From contig NW_027441227.1 in the NCBI RefSeq assembly GCF_949628215.1, forward strand, positions 1 to 64,000: 64,000 nt of DNA, written 5' to 3'. The translations under genes and the position numbers were made by a program. This document shows, in pieces, positions 21,540 through 33,266 of the stretch. The stretch is from Phalacrocorax aristotelis (taxonomy: Eukaryota > Chordata > Aves > Suliformes > Phalacrocoracidae). The notes under the pieces are model-generated. The model ran no database searches and had not been told where the DNA came from. It saw only the letters and a list, made by a program, of their open reading frames with translations. Position 1 is the first letter of the stretch. Each line of letters opens with the position of its first letter.

Positions 21540-23141
21540 GAAGAGAGAAGAGAAGAGCAGCATCCGGCTGGACGGGGGCGGGGGGGACGTGTGTGCGTGT
21601 AGTGAGAAGGCACGAGGCAGGGAACAGGACGGCCAGAGAAGGACAGGGAGCCTGACGGAGGTGGAGATAAAAGCAGCAGAGAGAGGGGAAGAGAGGCAGC
21701 AGAAAGAGGGAAGAGCAGGACACAGACCAACAAAGAAGGAAGAGGAGCAGGCTGGAGACGCACAAAGAACCTGGGGCAGGCAGCACGACAGCGAGGGAGG
21801 AAAGAAGAATAGGGGCAGGAAGCTGGACCGAGCGCGATGGAGAAAGACAAGATAAGCGACAAGAACAGGGCAGAAAGGGAAGAATGAAGCCACGGGGACA
21901 GGGAGCCGAGACAGCCAACGACGGAGGGAAGGGGCCAGGGAGGGAACACCACAAAACAAACCACGGGGCTACGTGGTACAGAGCACGAGAAGGCAGAGAA
22001 TTAAGAATTAGGGACAGGGAGCCAGAAAAACAACAACAAAACAACACCCAAAACAAAGGGAGATGGGGAGCAAAAGGAATCGCAATGCGTACAGAGAGAA
22101 GAGAGAAACAATTCTAAAACAGGGTCACGGGGAAGCCAGAGACAGCAAGATGGAGAAAGGACAAAAGCTACAGGCTACAGGGCAGAGAGGGAAGAATTAA
22201 TGGATAGACGCAGAGAGCTGGGCAGAAAGAGGTGGAGAAAGGCTGAAGATCACACGGCCAACAGGGAAGAGAGAAGAGAGGGAGGAATTTTAAAAACAGG
22301 GGCAAGAAGCCAGAGAGAGGGAGAGGGAGGCAACACTAAAATGGGGACAAGCCACAGGGCGGCGAGGAGGGAACCGATGAATAAGAACAGGAGACCAAAG
22401 AGAACACAACGTAGAATGGAAAAAAGGAACAGCGGCCCAACAGGGAAGGAGGAATTAAAGATCAGGCACCGGGAGGCAGACAGAGACAAACGAAGAAACA
22501 AGTGGGGGGAAAAAAAAAAAAAAAAACCACAACAACAGCAACGGACTACAAAGACAGAGAGAGAGGGAAGAAATAAAACATAGCAGCAAGGAGCTGGACA
22601 GAGAGAGATGAGGACAAACAAATAGCACGGGTCTACGTGACAGAGAACGTGGAATTAGAACACAGATAGAGGGAGCCGGACAGAGAGAGAGGCCGAGAGA
22701 AAAACCTAGACGGGCTACAGCGGGCAGAGGCAGGGATTAAAACCTAGGGACAGGGAGCTGGACAGAGAGAGACGGAGGTCACAGGGAACAGCGGTGGCTG
22801 CAGGAAGAACAGGAATCCACAAATAGGGAAAGGGAGCTCGACAGAGAAGAACTCAGAAAGGCAAGAACAGTAGCAGGGTGCAGAGCAGAGCAGACGAATG
22901 AAAAAGCGCGGGGGGAGCGTTGAGGCAGACAGAGAGAGATTAAGAAAAAAGTCACGGGCTACGTGGCAAAGCAGGAGGAATTCAGAAACGGGGATGGCAA
23001 CCAAGGGAGAGTGAGCTGGTGAAGGACAACGGGCATTCCAAGTGAGGGACGGGGAGCTGGGAAAAGCGAGGCAGAGAAAAACAGAATCACAGAGAGAATC
23101 ACACAAAGCCAAAAAAGAAGAAACTGAACAACAGGAACAGG
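21540..23141. repeat. Purine-rich degenerate minisatellite, U1
   Basis: About 1.6 kb of strongly A/G-biased plus strand is built from degenerate repeats of roughly 90-100 bp. The recurring phrase is CTACAGGGCAGAGAGGGAAG, then AATTAA, then GACAGGGAGCTGGACAGAGAGAG, then GGAGAAAG. The tract continues for ~270 bp beyond LTR-A (23670-23940), so LTR-A inserted into it. The minus strand is a long polypyrimidine tract with repeated TCTCTGTCCTGTAG, a splice-acceptor-like phrase. Confidence 0.8.
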
Positions 23142-23669
23142 TGTAACCAAAGCGATGAAATCAGCCAACCAGAGACGGTGTTCCATTACGGGAACATGGA
23201 GCGTACGAATCAGCGCACCTGTTGATCTGCATTTTAGTCCCTAGGCGATTGTTAACGTCAGCAGAACAACAGACAACGTGCTTCTGTCAGAAAAGGACGA
23301 CAAAACGCGGTTTCGTGGAGCGGACTGAGAGAACTAGCCAAGACTGCCAAGATTAACAGCCAAGAAGGTAAAAGGCAATTCTGGCAGGGGGAGATCGCGA
23401 CCACCGACTCACGGACCACCACCGAGCCTGCGCAGCGATTTACATACGGAACGAGCAAGTTTGTACCGATCAGCAGACAGGACAATAATGAATACGTATG
23501 AATACGTAAAATTTTGATCTACAAATTGAACGGGAAAGGTGCGTGAGGTACACACGCCAGGAGGAGCGATCCCCCGTGCATCCGGCGCCGTGAATAAAGA
23601 ATGCCTGCTCTTTAATACTAAATTGGTCTTGAGGAGTTGTTTCCGATTTTACCGCGTTTTTCGGTAACA
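23142..23669 (+). mobile_element. Solo LTR-A (gammaretrovirus-like), U1
   Basis: A 528-bp LTR beginning TGTAACC and ending GGTAACA, with the AATAAA signal at 23593-23598. The flanks are CAGG on both sides, a 4-bp target-site duplication. It matches the LTRs of the provirus at 43421-49003. Confidence 0.9.
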
Positions 23670-24004
23670 CAGGGAGTCAGACCGAGAGAGCCAGAGAAAG
23701 ACAAAAATACCGACAGGCTACAGGACAGAGCAGGAGGAGTAAAAAAATAAAAACGGAGCCAGAGCCAGGCAGAGAGAGGCGGAGAAAGAACAAGTAGCCA
23801 CAGGCTACAGGACAGAGAGAGGGAGGACTGAAAAGACGGGGAGGCAGGGAGCCACTCAGAGCGAGACGGAGAAAGAAGGTGCGGGGGGGCGCAAAAAAAA
23901 AATAATTTTGCAGCAGGTAAGGAAAGAGAGGGGGCCGGGGGAGAGACAGGGAGGGCCCAGGACGCACAAGAGAGGCAACGGGGCCCCACTGGCCCAGGAC
24001 TCAC

Positions 24005-25100
24005 CGCGACTCTCGCTCTCAGCGCTGCTGGCACAATTTAGCCGTTCACATGCTTCTTTCCCCTCCTCTCCTCCCTGCCTCTTCTGCAGCTCCAGACTCT
24101 AGGCCGACCTCCACCTGAAGAGAACACGGGGGTGTCTTACAGCTCTTACGAGATGAGGCTTCCTAGGCACGTAGCCTAGCTCGCTCGTGCACTACACGCC
24201 CGTACCGAACTGCGGGTTACGCGTACAGACCCTGCGGTGCACGTTGGTGGCCTGGCCCGGCCCGCTGCGGGCTATGAAGGGGGATCCTTCCTCCCTCACC
24301 TGCAGGGACAGGCTCTCTCTTGCCTGCAGCAGGAAAGCAGCTGGCAGCCAGAGCGCCTTCCGTTTCTTCTGCTTTACCTTTCGTTGGCGTCTCCAGCTTC
24401 AGCCGAGGCAGCTCCTCTCCACAGCCGGGAAGGGCTTTGTCTATCCCTTTTCGGCCCTGCGCTGCAAGGACGGCGAGGCCGGGCAGAGAGAAGCCACGCG
24501 AGCCTGAGACGGCCGCAGTCAACGGCATCCCCGGGGGAAGGACAGACAACCACGTCCTCAGCACGGTCTCTGGGAGAGGGAAAGAAGAAACAGCGACCGT
24601 CATTACCGTCGATCGACCCTGGCCAAAGCCTCTCCTTGCGCAGGGGCTTCTGGACACAGCGCCCCTTCCCCGCGCTACTGCTAAGGGCCCCTGCGCCGAG
24701 GGGGAATCCAGTGCGCTTGAGGGCCGGCTCGCTGCCTTCACGACAGGGCCTGGGGGCGGCCAAGGGCTACGCGGCACGCTGCAGGGGAGGTGCCGGGGCT
24801 GGGGGCAGGCGCACGGGGCAAGGGGGGGGCAAGGGGAGGCTGAGCGGGAGCTCCGGCGAGCCGGGGAGGCGGCCATCATCTGCGCCCTGGGCACGGGGAA
24901 AAGGTCACCGTCCTCCTCCTTTCCCTCTTCCCTTCTGTCAGCTCCCGGGAACTCACCGCTTCTCGGGGAGCGGCCGCACCTGCAAGCCCCCAGAAATCAA
25001 CACGAATCCAACCCCAAATACACCGCGCGTACCGTACGCGGCACGGCCGCCCGGCACCCGAGCGCCGGAAGACCGCGCCTCCCGCCACGCCCCGGAGAAC
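24005..25100 (-). other. Candidate spliced multi-copy transcript, U2 copy (192-codon frame possible)
   Basis: On the minus strand, moving away from the ZNF143 cluster, I see a consistent series of splice signals. Exon 1 (5' end unknown) ends at 24957 with GAAGCG/GTGAGTTC. A 70-nt intron ends in CCTTTTCCCCGTGCCCAG. Exon 2 is 24378-24886, with ATG codons at 24879 and 24876 in good context, and a donor GAAAG/GTAAAG. An optional 24-nt microexon is 24300-24323 (TCCTGCTGCAG/ and CTGCAG/GTGAGG); its upstream intron would be only 54 nt. Exon 4 is 24005-24114, with acceptor TGTTCTCTTCAG and donor TCGCG/GTGAGTCC. Exon 2 joined to exon 4, with or without the microexon, keeps one frame of about 192 or 200 codons; its stop lies 33 nt before the last donor. 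The product is Pro/Ala/Arg/Ser-rich and not recognised. U1 carries a frameshift in this reading, so a non-coding RNA is equally possible. The splice-site series is what I trust most. Confidence 0.4.
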
Positions 25101-25132
25101 CACGTGACAGCGCCGGCAGCCACTGCGCCAGG

Positions 25133-25340
25133 ACTACAGCTCCCGGCATGCTCTGCGACACAACACGGCCGCCCGGCAGCCGCGCGCCGCAAGGACTACA
25201 CCTCCCGGCATGCTCTGCGCCACAACACGGCCGCCCGGCCAGCCGACAGCCACACCACCACAGCTCCCGGCATGCTCTGCGACACAACACGGCCGCACGG
25301 CCAGCCCACAGCCACACCACCACAGCTCCCGGAATGCCGC
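25133..25340. promoter_or_regulatory. ZNF143/Staf-type motif cluster, U2
   Basis: ACTACAGCTCCCGGCATGC at 25133-25151 and a second site at 25195-25213 are 62 bp apart. Two weaker ACCACAGCTCCCGG sites follow at about 25257 and 25319. They sit upstream, in the minus direction, of the first candidate exon of the U2 transcript. Confidence 0.72.
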
Positions 25341-25953
25341 GAGCCCGCCCTCCCGCTCTCTGACCCTCCGGGGCACCGTCCCTCCCGCCGATGCACCCGG
25401 AACCCCCACCGAGCCCTCACCACAGCCTCGCTCTCCCCACAGCTCCGCTCCGCTCCGGCGCTGCCCCGCCGCAGCCCTCCTCGGGGCTTTACCCGGGACC
25501 CAGCGGCCCACCCCCCAGCCCCCGCTCACCTTCTCCCTCGCTACAGTCGCAGCCCGCTGACGCTCGGCCACAGCTCCGCTCCGCTCCGCCCTCGGCTCAC
25601 ACTGGCCCCCCGGAGCAGGGCACCACCCCTTTTCCAGGGAGGAACCGGGCCGTCAGCCCCACTGCCCGCACCTGGGGCCCCTCCATCCAGACCCCGCCAT
25701 CAGCTGAGGCACAGCAGCAACGGGGGGCCCCCTCCCCTCACCCCCACAGTGCACCACCTCCTCCCCTGGGCTCCATCACAGCCCCTTGCCCCACGCAAAG
25801 GCAGCGCAAACGCAGCCCTGAGGGCAAAGGAGAGGGCAGGTGTTTGTGCAGGTGCACACGCGTAACAAGTCCCAGGAGCGATTCGTGGCTCAGGGTCCCC
25901 AACGCTCCCCCTGCCCCAAGGCCACCTCGGCCGCCGTTGCCGCAGCCGCACGG

Positions 25954-26517
25954 AGCTGGTGTTGGCTGGGATAGTGCTCATTTTCTCCAGAGTAGCTAGG
26001 AAGGGATAAGTTTTGGATTTATGCTCAAAACACCGTTAATAATGTAGAGATGTTTTCGTTCTTGCTGAGCACTGCTTCCACAGTCAGGGCCTCTTCTGGT
26101 TCTCTCAGTGCCCCACCAGCAAGTAGGCTGGGAGAGGACACAGCTGGGAAAGCTTTCCCAGCTAACTGACCAAAGGGATATTCCATACCATTTGACATCA
26201 TGCTCAGCACACGCAGCTGGGGGAAGAAGGGGGAGTCCTTGGGGGCTACGGCATTTCTCTTCCTAAGTAACCGTTACACATGACAGAGCCCTGCTTTCCC
26301 AGAAACAGCTCAACACCTGCCCGCCGAAAAGGAGGAGCAAATTAATTCCTTGCTTTGCTTCCACGCACAGCTTTTGCTTTACCTATTAAACCGTCTTGAT
26401 CTCAACCCATGATTTTTCTCACTTTTACCCTTCCAGCTCTCTCCCCCAGCCCACTGAGGGTGGAGCGAGCAAGCAGCTCCCTGGTGCAGAGTTGCCAGCT
26501 GGGGCTAAGCCACGGCA
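25954..26517 (+). mobile_element. Solo LTR-B, U2
   Basis: Same element and position in the unit as the U1 copy, between the CpG/ZNF143 region and the purine-rich minisatellite. The insertion predates unit amplification. Confidence 0.75.
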
Positions 26518-26633
26518 CGCGCTTGTCCCGGTTTGGCAGGGAACGGACCGTCCGTCGCCTGGCTCCTGGGGCGACGGGCTGCTGGGCAGAGGGGGAGGCC
26601 ACCAAAGGTGAGGAGCAGGGCACGGGACAGTAG

Positions 26634-28203
26634 GAGGAGAGAAGAGAAGAGCAGCATCCGGCTGGACGGGGGCGGGGGGGGCGTGTGTGCGTGTAGTGAG
26701 AAGGCACGAGGCAGGGAACAGGACGGCCAGAGGAGGACAGGGAGCCTGACGGAGGTGGAGATAAAAGCAGCAGAGAGAGGGGAAGAGCAGGACACAGACC
26801 AACAAAGAAGGATGAGGAGCAGGCTGGAGACGCACAAAGAACCTGGGGCAGGCAGCACGACAGCGAGGGAGGAAAGAAGAACAGGGGCAGGAAGCTGGAC
26901 CGAGCGAGATGGAGACAGACAAGATAAGCGACAAGAACAGGGCAGAAAGGGAAGAATGAAGCCACGGGGACAGGGAGCCGAGACGGCCAACGACGGAGGG
27001 AAGGGGCCGGGGAGGGAACACCACAAAACAAACCACGGGGCTACGTGGTACAGAGCATGAGAAGGCAGAGAATTAACAATTAGGGACAGGGAGCCAGAAA
27101 AACAACAAAAAAAACACCAAAACAAAGGGAGATGGAGAGCAAAAGGAATCGCAATGCGTACAGAGAGAAGAGAGAAACAATTCTAAAAGAGGGTCACGGG
27201 GAAGCCAGAGACAGCAAGATGGAGAAAGGACAGAAGCTACAGGCTACAGGGCAGAGAGGGAAGAATTAATGAATAGACGCAGAGAGCTGGGCAGAAAGAG
27301 GTGGAGAAAGGCTGAAGATCACACGGCCAACAGGGAAGAGAGAAGAGAGGGAGGAATTTTAAAAACAGGGGCAAGAAGCCAGAGAGAGGGACAGAGAGGC
27401 AACAATAAATGGGGACAAGCCACAGGGCAGCGAGGAGGGAATCGATGAATAAGAACAGCAGACCAAAGAGAACACAACGTAGAATGGAAAAAAGGAACAG
27501 CGGCCTACAGGGAAGGAGGAATTAAAGATCAGGCACTGGGAGGCAGACAGAGACACATGAAGAAACAAGTGGGAAAAAAAAAAAAAACAAACAACAACGG
27601 CAACGGGCTACAAAGACAGACAGAGAGGGAAGAAATAAAACATCGCAGCAAGGAGCTGGACAGAGAGAGATGAGGACAAACAAATAGCACGGGTCTACGT
27701 GACAGAGAACGTGGAATTAGAACACAGAGAGAGGGAGCCGGACAGAGAGAGAGGCCGAGAGAAAAACCTAGACGGGCTACAGCGGGCAGAGGCAGGGATT
27801 AAAACCTAGGGACAGGGAGCTGGACAGAGAGAGACGGAGGTCACAGGGAACAGCGGTGGCTGCAGGAAGAACAGGAATCCACAAATAGGGAAAGGGAGCT
27901 CGACAGAGAAGAACTCAGAAAGGCAAGAACAGTAGCAGGGTGCAGAGCAGAGCAGACGAATGAAAAAGCGCGGGGGGAGCGTTGAGGCAGACAGAGAGAG
28001 ATTAAGAAAAAAGTCACGGGCTACGTGGCAAAGCAGGAGGAATTCAGAAACGGGGATGGCAACCAAGGGAGAGTGAGCTGGTGAAGGACAACGGGCATTC
28101 CAAGTGAGGGACGGGGAGCTGGGAAAAGCGAGGCAGAGAAAAACAGAATCACAGAGAGAATCACACAAAGCCAAAAAAGAAGAAACTGAACAACAGGAAC
28201 AGG
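26634..28203. repeat. Purine-rich degenerate minisatellite, U2
   Basis: Homologous to 21540-23141, with small length differences. The U1 and U5 copies carry an extra ~18 bp (GAGGCAGCAGAAAGAGGGAA) that U2-U4 lack. Confidence 0.8.
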
Positions 28204-28731
28204 TGTAACCAAAGCGATGAAATCAGCCAACCAGAGACGGTGTTCCATTACGGGAACATGGAGCGTACGAATCAGCGCACCTGTTGATCTGCATTTTAGT
28301 CCCTAGGCGATCGTTAACGTCAGCAGAACAACAGACAACGTGCTTCTGTCAGAAAAGGACGACAAAACGCGGTTTCGTGGAGCGGACTGAGAGAACTAGC
28401 CAAGACTGCCAAGATTAACAGCCAAGAAGGTAAAAGGCAATTCTGGCAGGGGGAGATCGCGACCACCGACTCACGGACCACCACCGAGCCTGCGCAGCGA
28501 TTTACATACGGAACGAGCAAGTTTGTACCGATCAGCAGACAGGACAATAATGAATACGTATGAATACGTAAAATTTTGATCTACAAATTGAACGGGAAAG
28601 GTGCGTGAGGTACACACGCCAGGAGGAGCGATCCCCCGTGCATCCGGCGCCGTGAATAAAGAATGCCTGCTCTTTAATACTAAATTGGTCTTGAGGAGTT
28701 GTTTCCGATTTTACCGCGTTTTTCGGTAACA
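28204..28731 (+). mobile_element. Solo LTR-A, U2
   Basis: Same LTR, same CAGG flanks and same position in the unit as in U1. Confidence 0.9.
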
Positions 28732-29066
28732 CAGGGAGTCAGACCGAGAGAGCCAGAGAAAGACAAAAATACCGACAGGCTACAGGACAGAGCAGGAGGA
28801 GTAAAAAAATAAAAACGGAGCCAGAGCCAGGCAGAGAGAGGCGGAGAAAGAACAAGTAGCCACAGGCTACAGGACAGAGAGAGGGAGGACTGAAAAGACG
28901 GGGAGGCAGGGAGCCACTCAGAGCGAGACGGAGAAAGAAGGTGCGGGGGGGCGCAAAAAAAAAATAATTTTGCAGCAGGTAAGGAAAGAGAGGGGGCCGG
29001 GGGAGAGACAGGGAGGGCCCAGGACGTACAAGAGAGGCAACGGGGCCCCACTGGCCCAGGACTCAC

Positions 29067-30162
29067 CGCGACTCTCGCTCTCAGCGCTGCTGGCACAATT
29101 TAGCCGTTCACATGCTTCTTTCCCCTCCTCTCCTCCCTGCCTCTTCTGCAGCTCCAGACTCTAGGCCGACCTCCACCTGAAGAGAACACGGGGGTGTCTT
29201 ACAGCTCTTACGAGATGAGGCTTCCTAGGCACGTAGCCTAGCTCGCTCGTGCACTACACGCCCGTACCGAACTGCGGGTTACGCGTACAGACCCTGCGGT
29301 GCACGTTGGTGGCCTGGCCCGGCCCGCTGCGGGCTATGAAGGGGGATCCTTCCTCCCTCACCTGCAGGGACAGGCTCTCTCTTGCCTGCAGCAGGAAAGC
29401 AGCTGGCAGCCAGAGCGCCTTCCGTTTCTTCTGCTTTACCTTTCGTTGGCGTCTCCAGCTTCAGCCGAGGCAGCTCCTCTCCACAGCCGGGAAGGGCTTT
29501 GTCTATCCCTTTTCGGCCCTGCGCTGCAAGGACGGCGAGGCCGGGCAGAGAGAAGCCACGCGAGCCTGAGACGGCCGCAGTCAACGGCATCCCCGGGGGA
29601 AGGACAGACAACCACGTCCTCAGCACGGTCTCTGGGAGAGGGAAAGAAGAAACAGCGACCGTCATTACCGTCGATCGACCCTGACCAAAGCCTCTCCTTG
29701 CGCAGGGGCTTCTGGACACAGCGCCCCTTCCCCGCGCTACTGCTAAGGGCCCCTGCGCCGAGGGGGAATCCAGTGCGCTTGAGGGCCGGCTCGCTGCCTT
29801 CACGACAGGGCCTGGGGGCGGCCAAGGGCTACGCGGCACGCTGCAGGGGAGGTGCCGGGGCTGGGGGCAGGCGCACGGGGCAAGGGGGGGGCAAGGGGAG
29901 GCTGAGCGGGAGCTCCGGCGAGCCGGGGAGGCGGCCATCATCTGCGCCCTGGGCACGGGGAAAAGGTCACCGTCCTCCTCCTTTCCCTCTTCCCTTCTGT
30001 CAGCTCCCGGGAACTCACCGCTTCTCGGGGAGCGGCCGCACCCGCAAGCCCCCAGAAATCAACACGAATCCAACCCCAAATACACCGCGCGTACCGTACG
30101 CGGCACGGCCGCCCGGCACCCGAGCGCCGGAAGACCGCGCCTCCCGCCACGCCCCGGAGAAC
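29067..30162 (-). other. Candidate spliced transcript, U3 copy
   Basis: All splice signals and the open frame of the U2 copy are present at an offset of 5062 bp: exon 4 at 29067-29176, exon 2 at 29440-29948. The exon-1 region has a G in place of A in a CAG upstream of GTGCGG (plus-strand CCGCAAG), which would remove one alternative splice signal there. Confidence 0.38.
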
Positions 30163-30194
30163 CACGTGACAGCGCCGGCAGCCACTGCGCCAGG

Positions 30195-30402
30195 ACTACA
30201 GCTCCCGGCATGCTCTGCGACACAACACGGCCGCCCGGCAGCCGCGCGCCGCAAGGACTACACCTCCCGGCATGCTCTGCGCCACAACACGGCCGCCCGG
30301 CCAGCCGACAGCCACACCACCACAGCTCCCGGCATGCTCTGCGACACAACACGGCCGCACGGCCAGCCCACAGCCACACCACCACAGCTCCCGGAATGCC
30401 GC
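30195..30402. promoter_or_regulatory. ZNF143/Staf-type motif cluster, U3
   Basis: Same motif series as in U2, first site at 30195-30213. Confidence 0.72.
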
Positions 30403-31015
30403 GAGCCCGCCCTCCCGCTCTCTGACCCTCCGGGGCACCGTCCCTCCCGCCGATGCACCCGGAACCCCCACCGAGCCCTCACCACAGCCTCGCTCTCCCC
30501 ACAGCTCCGCTCCGCTCCGGCGCTGCCCCGCCGCAGCCCTCCTCGGGGCTTTACCCGGGACCCAGCGGCCCACCCCCCAGCCCCCGCTCACCTTCTCCCT
30601 CGCTACAGTCGCAGCCCGCTGACGCTCGGCCACAGCTCCGCTCCGCTCCGCCCTCGGCTCACACTGGCCCCCCGGAGCAGGGCACCACCCCTTTTCCAGG
30701 GAGGAACCGGGCCGTCAGCCCCACTGCCCGCACCTGGGGCCCCTCCATCCAGACCCCGCCATCAGCTGAGGCACAGCAGCAACGGGGGGCCCCCTCCCCT
30801 CACCCCCACAGTGCACCACCTCCTCCCCTGGGCTCCATCACAGCCCCTTGCCCCACGCAAAGGCAGCGCAAACGCAGCCCTGAGGGCAAAGGAGAGGGCA
30901 GGTGTTTGTGCAGGTGCACACGCGTAACAAGTCCCAGGAGCGATTCGTGGCTCAGGGTCCCCAACGCTCCCCCTGCCCCAAGGCCACCTCGGCCGCCGTT
31001 GCCGCAGCCGCACGG

Positions 31016-31579
31016 AGCTGGTGTTGGCTGGGATAGTGCTCATTTTCTCCAGAGTAGCTAGGAAGGGATAAGTTTTGGATTTATGCTCAAAACACCGTTA
31101 ATAATGTAGAGATGTTTTCGTTCTTGCTGAGCACTGCTTCCACAGTCAGGGCCTCTTCTGGTTCTCTCAGTGCCCCACCAGCAAGTAGGCTGGGAGAGGA
31201 CACAGCTGGGAAAGCTTTCCCAGCTAACTGACCAAAGGGATATTCCATACCATTTGACATCATGCTCAGCACACGCAGCTGGGGGAAGAAGGGGGAGTCC
31301 TTGGGGGCTACGGCATTTCTCTTCCTAAGTAACCATTACACATGACAGAGCCCTGCTTTCCCAGAAACAGCTCAACACCTGCCCGCCGAAAAGGAGGAGC
31401 AAATTAATTCCTTGCTTTGCTTCCACGCACAGCTTTTGCTTTACCTATTAAACCGTCTTGATCTCAACCCATGATTTTTCTCACTTTTACCCTTCCAGCT
31501 CTCTCCCCCAGCCCACTGAGGGTGGAGCGAGCAAGCAGCTCCCTGGTGCAGAGTTGCCAGCTGGGGCTAAGCCACGGCA
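31016..31579 (+). mobile_element. Solo LTR-B, U3
   Basis: Near-identical to the U2 copy, with one visible private substitution in the GTAACCGTTAC phrase. Confidence 0.75.
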
Positions 31580-31695
31580 CGCGCTTGTCCCGGTTTGGCA
31601 GGGAACGGACCGTCCGTCGCCTGGCTCCTGGGGCGACGGGCTGCTGGGCAGAGGGGGAGGCCACCAAAGGTGAGGAGCAGGGCACGGGACAGTAG

Positions 31696-33266
31696 GAGGA
31701 GAGAAGAGAAGAGCAGCATCCGGCTGGACGGGGGCGGGGGGGGCGTGTGTGCGTGTAGTGAGAAGGCACGAGGCAGGGAACAGGACGGCCAGAGGAGGAC
31801 AGGGAGCCTGACGGAGGTGGAGATAAAAGCAGCAGAGAGAGGGGAAGAGCAGGACACAGACCAACAAAGAAGGATGAGGAGCAGGCTGGAGACGCACAAA
31901 GAACCTGGGGCAGGCAGCACGACAGCGAGGGAGGAAAGAAGAATAGGGGCAGGAAGCTGGACCGAGCGAGATGGAGACAGACAAGATAAGCGACAAGAAC
32001 AGGGCAGAAAGGGAAGAATGAAGCCACGGGGACAGGGAGCCGAGACGGCCAACGACGGAGGGAAGGGGCCGGGGAGGGAACACCACAAAACAAACCACGG
32101 GGCTACGTGGTACAGAGCATGAGAAGGCAGAGAATTAACAATTAGGGACAGGGAGCCAGAAAAACAACAAAAAAAACACCAAAACAAAGGGAGATGGAGA
32201 GCAAAAGGAATCGCAATGCGTACAGAGAGAAGAGAGAAACAATTCTAAAAGAGGGTCACGGGGAAGCCAGAGACAGCAAGATGGAGAAAGGACAGAAGCT
32301 ACAGGCTACAGGGCAGAGAGGGAAGAATTAATGAATAGACGCAGAGAGCTGGGCAGAAAGAGGTGGAGAAAGGCTGAAGATCACACGGCCAACAGGGAAG
32401 AGAGAAGAGAGGGAGGAATTTTAAAAACAGGGGCAAGAAGCCAGAGAGAGGGACAGAGAGGCAACAATAAATGGGGACAAGCCACAGGGCAGCGAGGAGG
32501 GAATCGATGAATAAGAACAGGAGACCAAAGAGAACACAATGTAGAATGGAAAAAAGGAACAGCGGCCTACAGGGAAGGAGGAATTAAAGATCAGGCACTG
32601 GGAGGCAGACAGAGACACATGAAGAAACAAGTGGGAAAAAAAAAAAAAAACAAACAACAACGGCAACGGGCTACAAAGACAGACAGAGAGGGAAGAAATA
32701 AAACATCGCAGCAAGGAGCTGGACAGAGAGAGATGAGGACAAACAAATAGCACGGGTCTACGTGACAGAGAACGTGGAATTAGAACACAGAGAGAGGGAG
32801 CCGGACAGAGAGAGAGGCCGAGAGAAAAACCTAGACGGGCTACAGCGGGCAGAGGCAGGGATTAAAACCTAGGGACAGGGAGCTGGACAGAGAGAGACGG
32901 AGGTCACAGGGAACAGCGGTGGCTGCAGGAAGAACAGGAATCCACAAATAGGGAAAGGGAGCTCGACAGAGAAGAACTCAGAAAGGCAAGAACAGTAGCA
33001 GGGTGCAGAGCAGAGCAGACGAATGAAAAAGCGCGGGGGGAGCGTTGAGGCAGACAGAGAGAGATTAAGAAAAAAGTCACGGGCTACGTGGCAAAGCAGG
33101 AGGAATTCAGAAACGGGGATGGCAACCAAGGGAGAGTGAGCTGGTGAAGGACAACGGGCATTCCAAGTGAGGGACGGGGAGCTGGGAAAAGCGAGGCAGA
33201 GAAAAACAGAATCACAGAGAGAATCACACAAAGCCAAAAAAGAAGAAACTGAACAACAGGAACAGG
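31696..33266. repeat. Purine-rich degenerate minisatellite, U3
   Basis: Same tract as in U2, with A-run length variation near 32635. Confidence 0.8.

Larger units (their letters stand above)
18684..23669. repeat. 5-kb tandem unit U1 (left-end, more diverged copy)
   Basis: U1 begins inside the purine tract at the equivalent of ~23776 and continues through the CpG/ZNF143 region, LTR-B, the purine minisatellite and solo LTR-A. It differs from U2-U4 by several percent, with many small indels. Examples are an 18-A run near 18808, a TAG instead of CAG acceptor near 19033, and an extra ~18 bp in the purine tract near 21690. U1 has the frameshifted form of the candidate transcript. Confidence 0.93.
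23670..28731. repeat. 5-kb tandem unit U2
   Basis: U2 is a complete 5062-bp unit, taking the base after LTR-A as its start. Order: a short purine tract; minus-strand exon signals; the CpG/ZNF143 region; LTR-B (25954-26517); the purine-rich minisatellite; solo LTR-A (28204-28731). It is nearly identical to U3 and U4. Confidence 0.96.

Noticed and set aside
21308..22056. Minus-strand frames of 180-240 codons rich in Ser, Leu, Pro and Cys (in every unit)
   Set aside because: They are translations of LTR-B and the polypyrimidine strand of the purine minisatellite; composition alone explains them.
24237..25865. 542-585-codon plus-strand open frames repeated in U2-U5
   Set aside because: They run across the CpG island and through the opposite-strand splice signals, have Pro/Ala/Arg-rich composition, differ in extent between units (U1 lacks the long form), and match no family. 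Likely shadows of GC-rich DNA.
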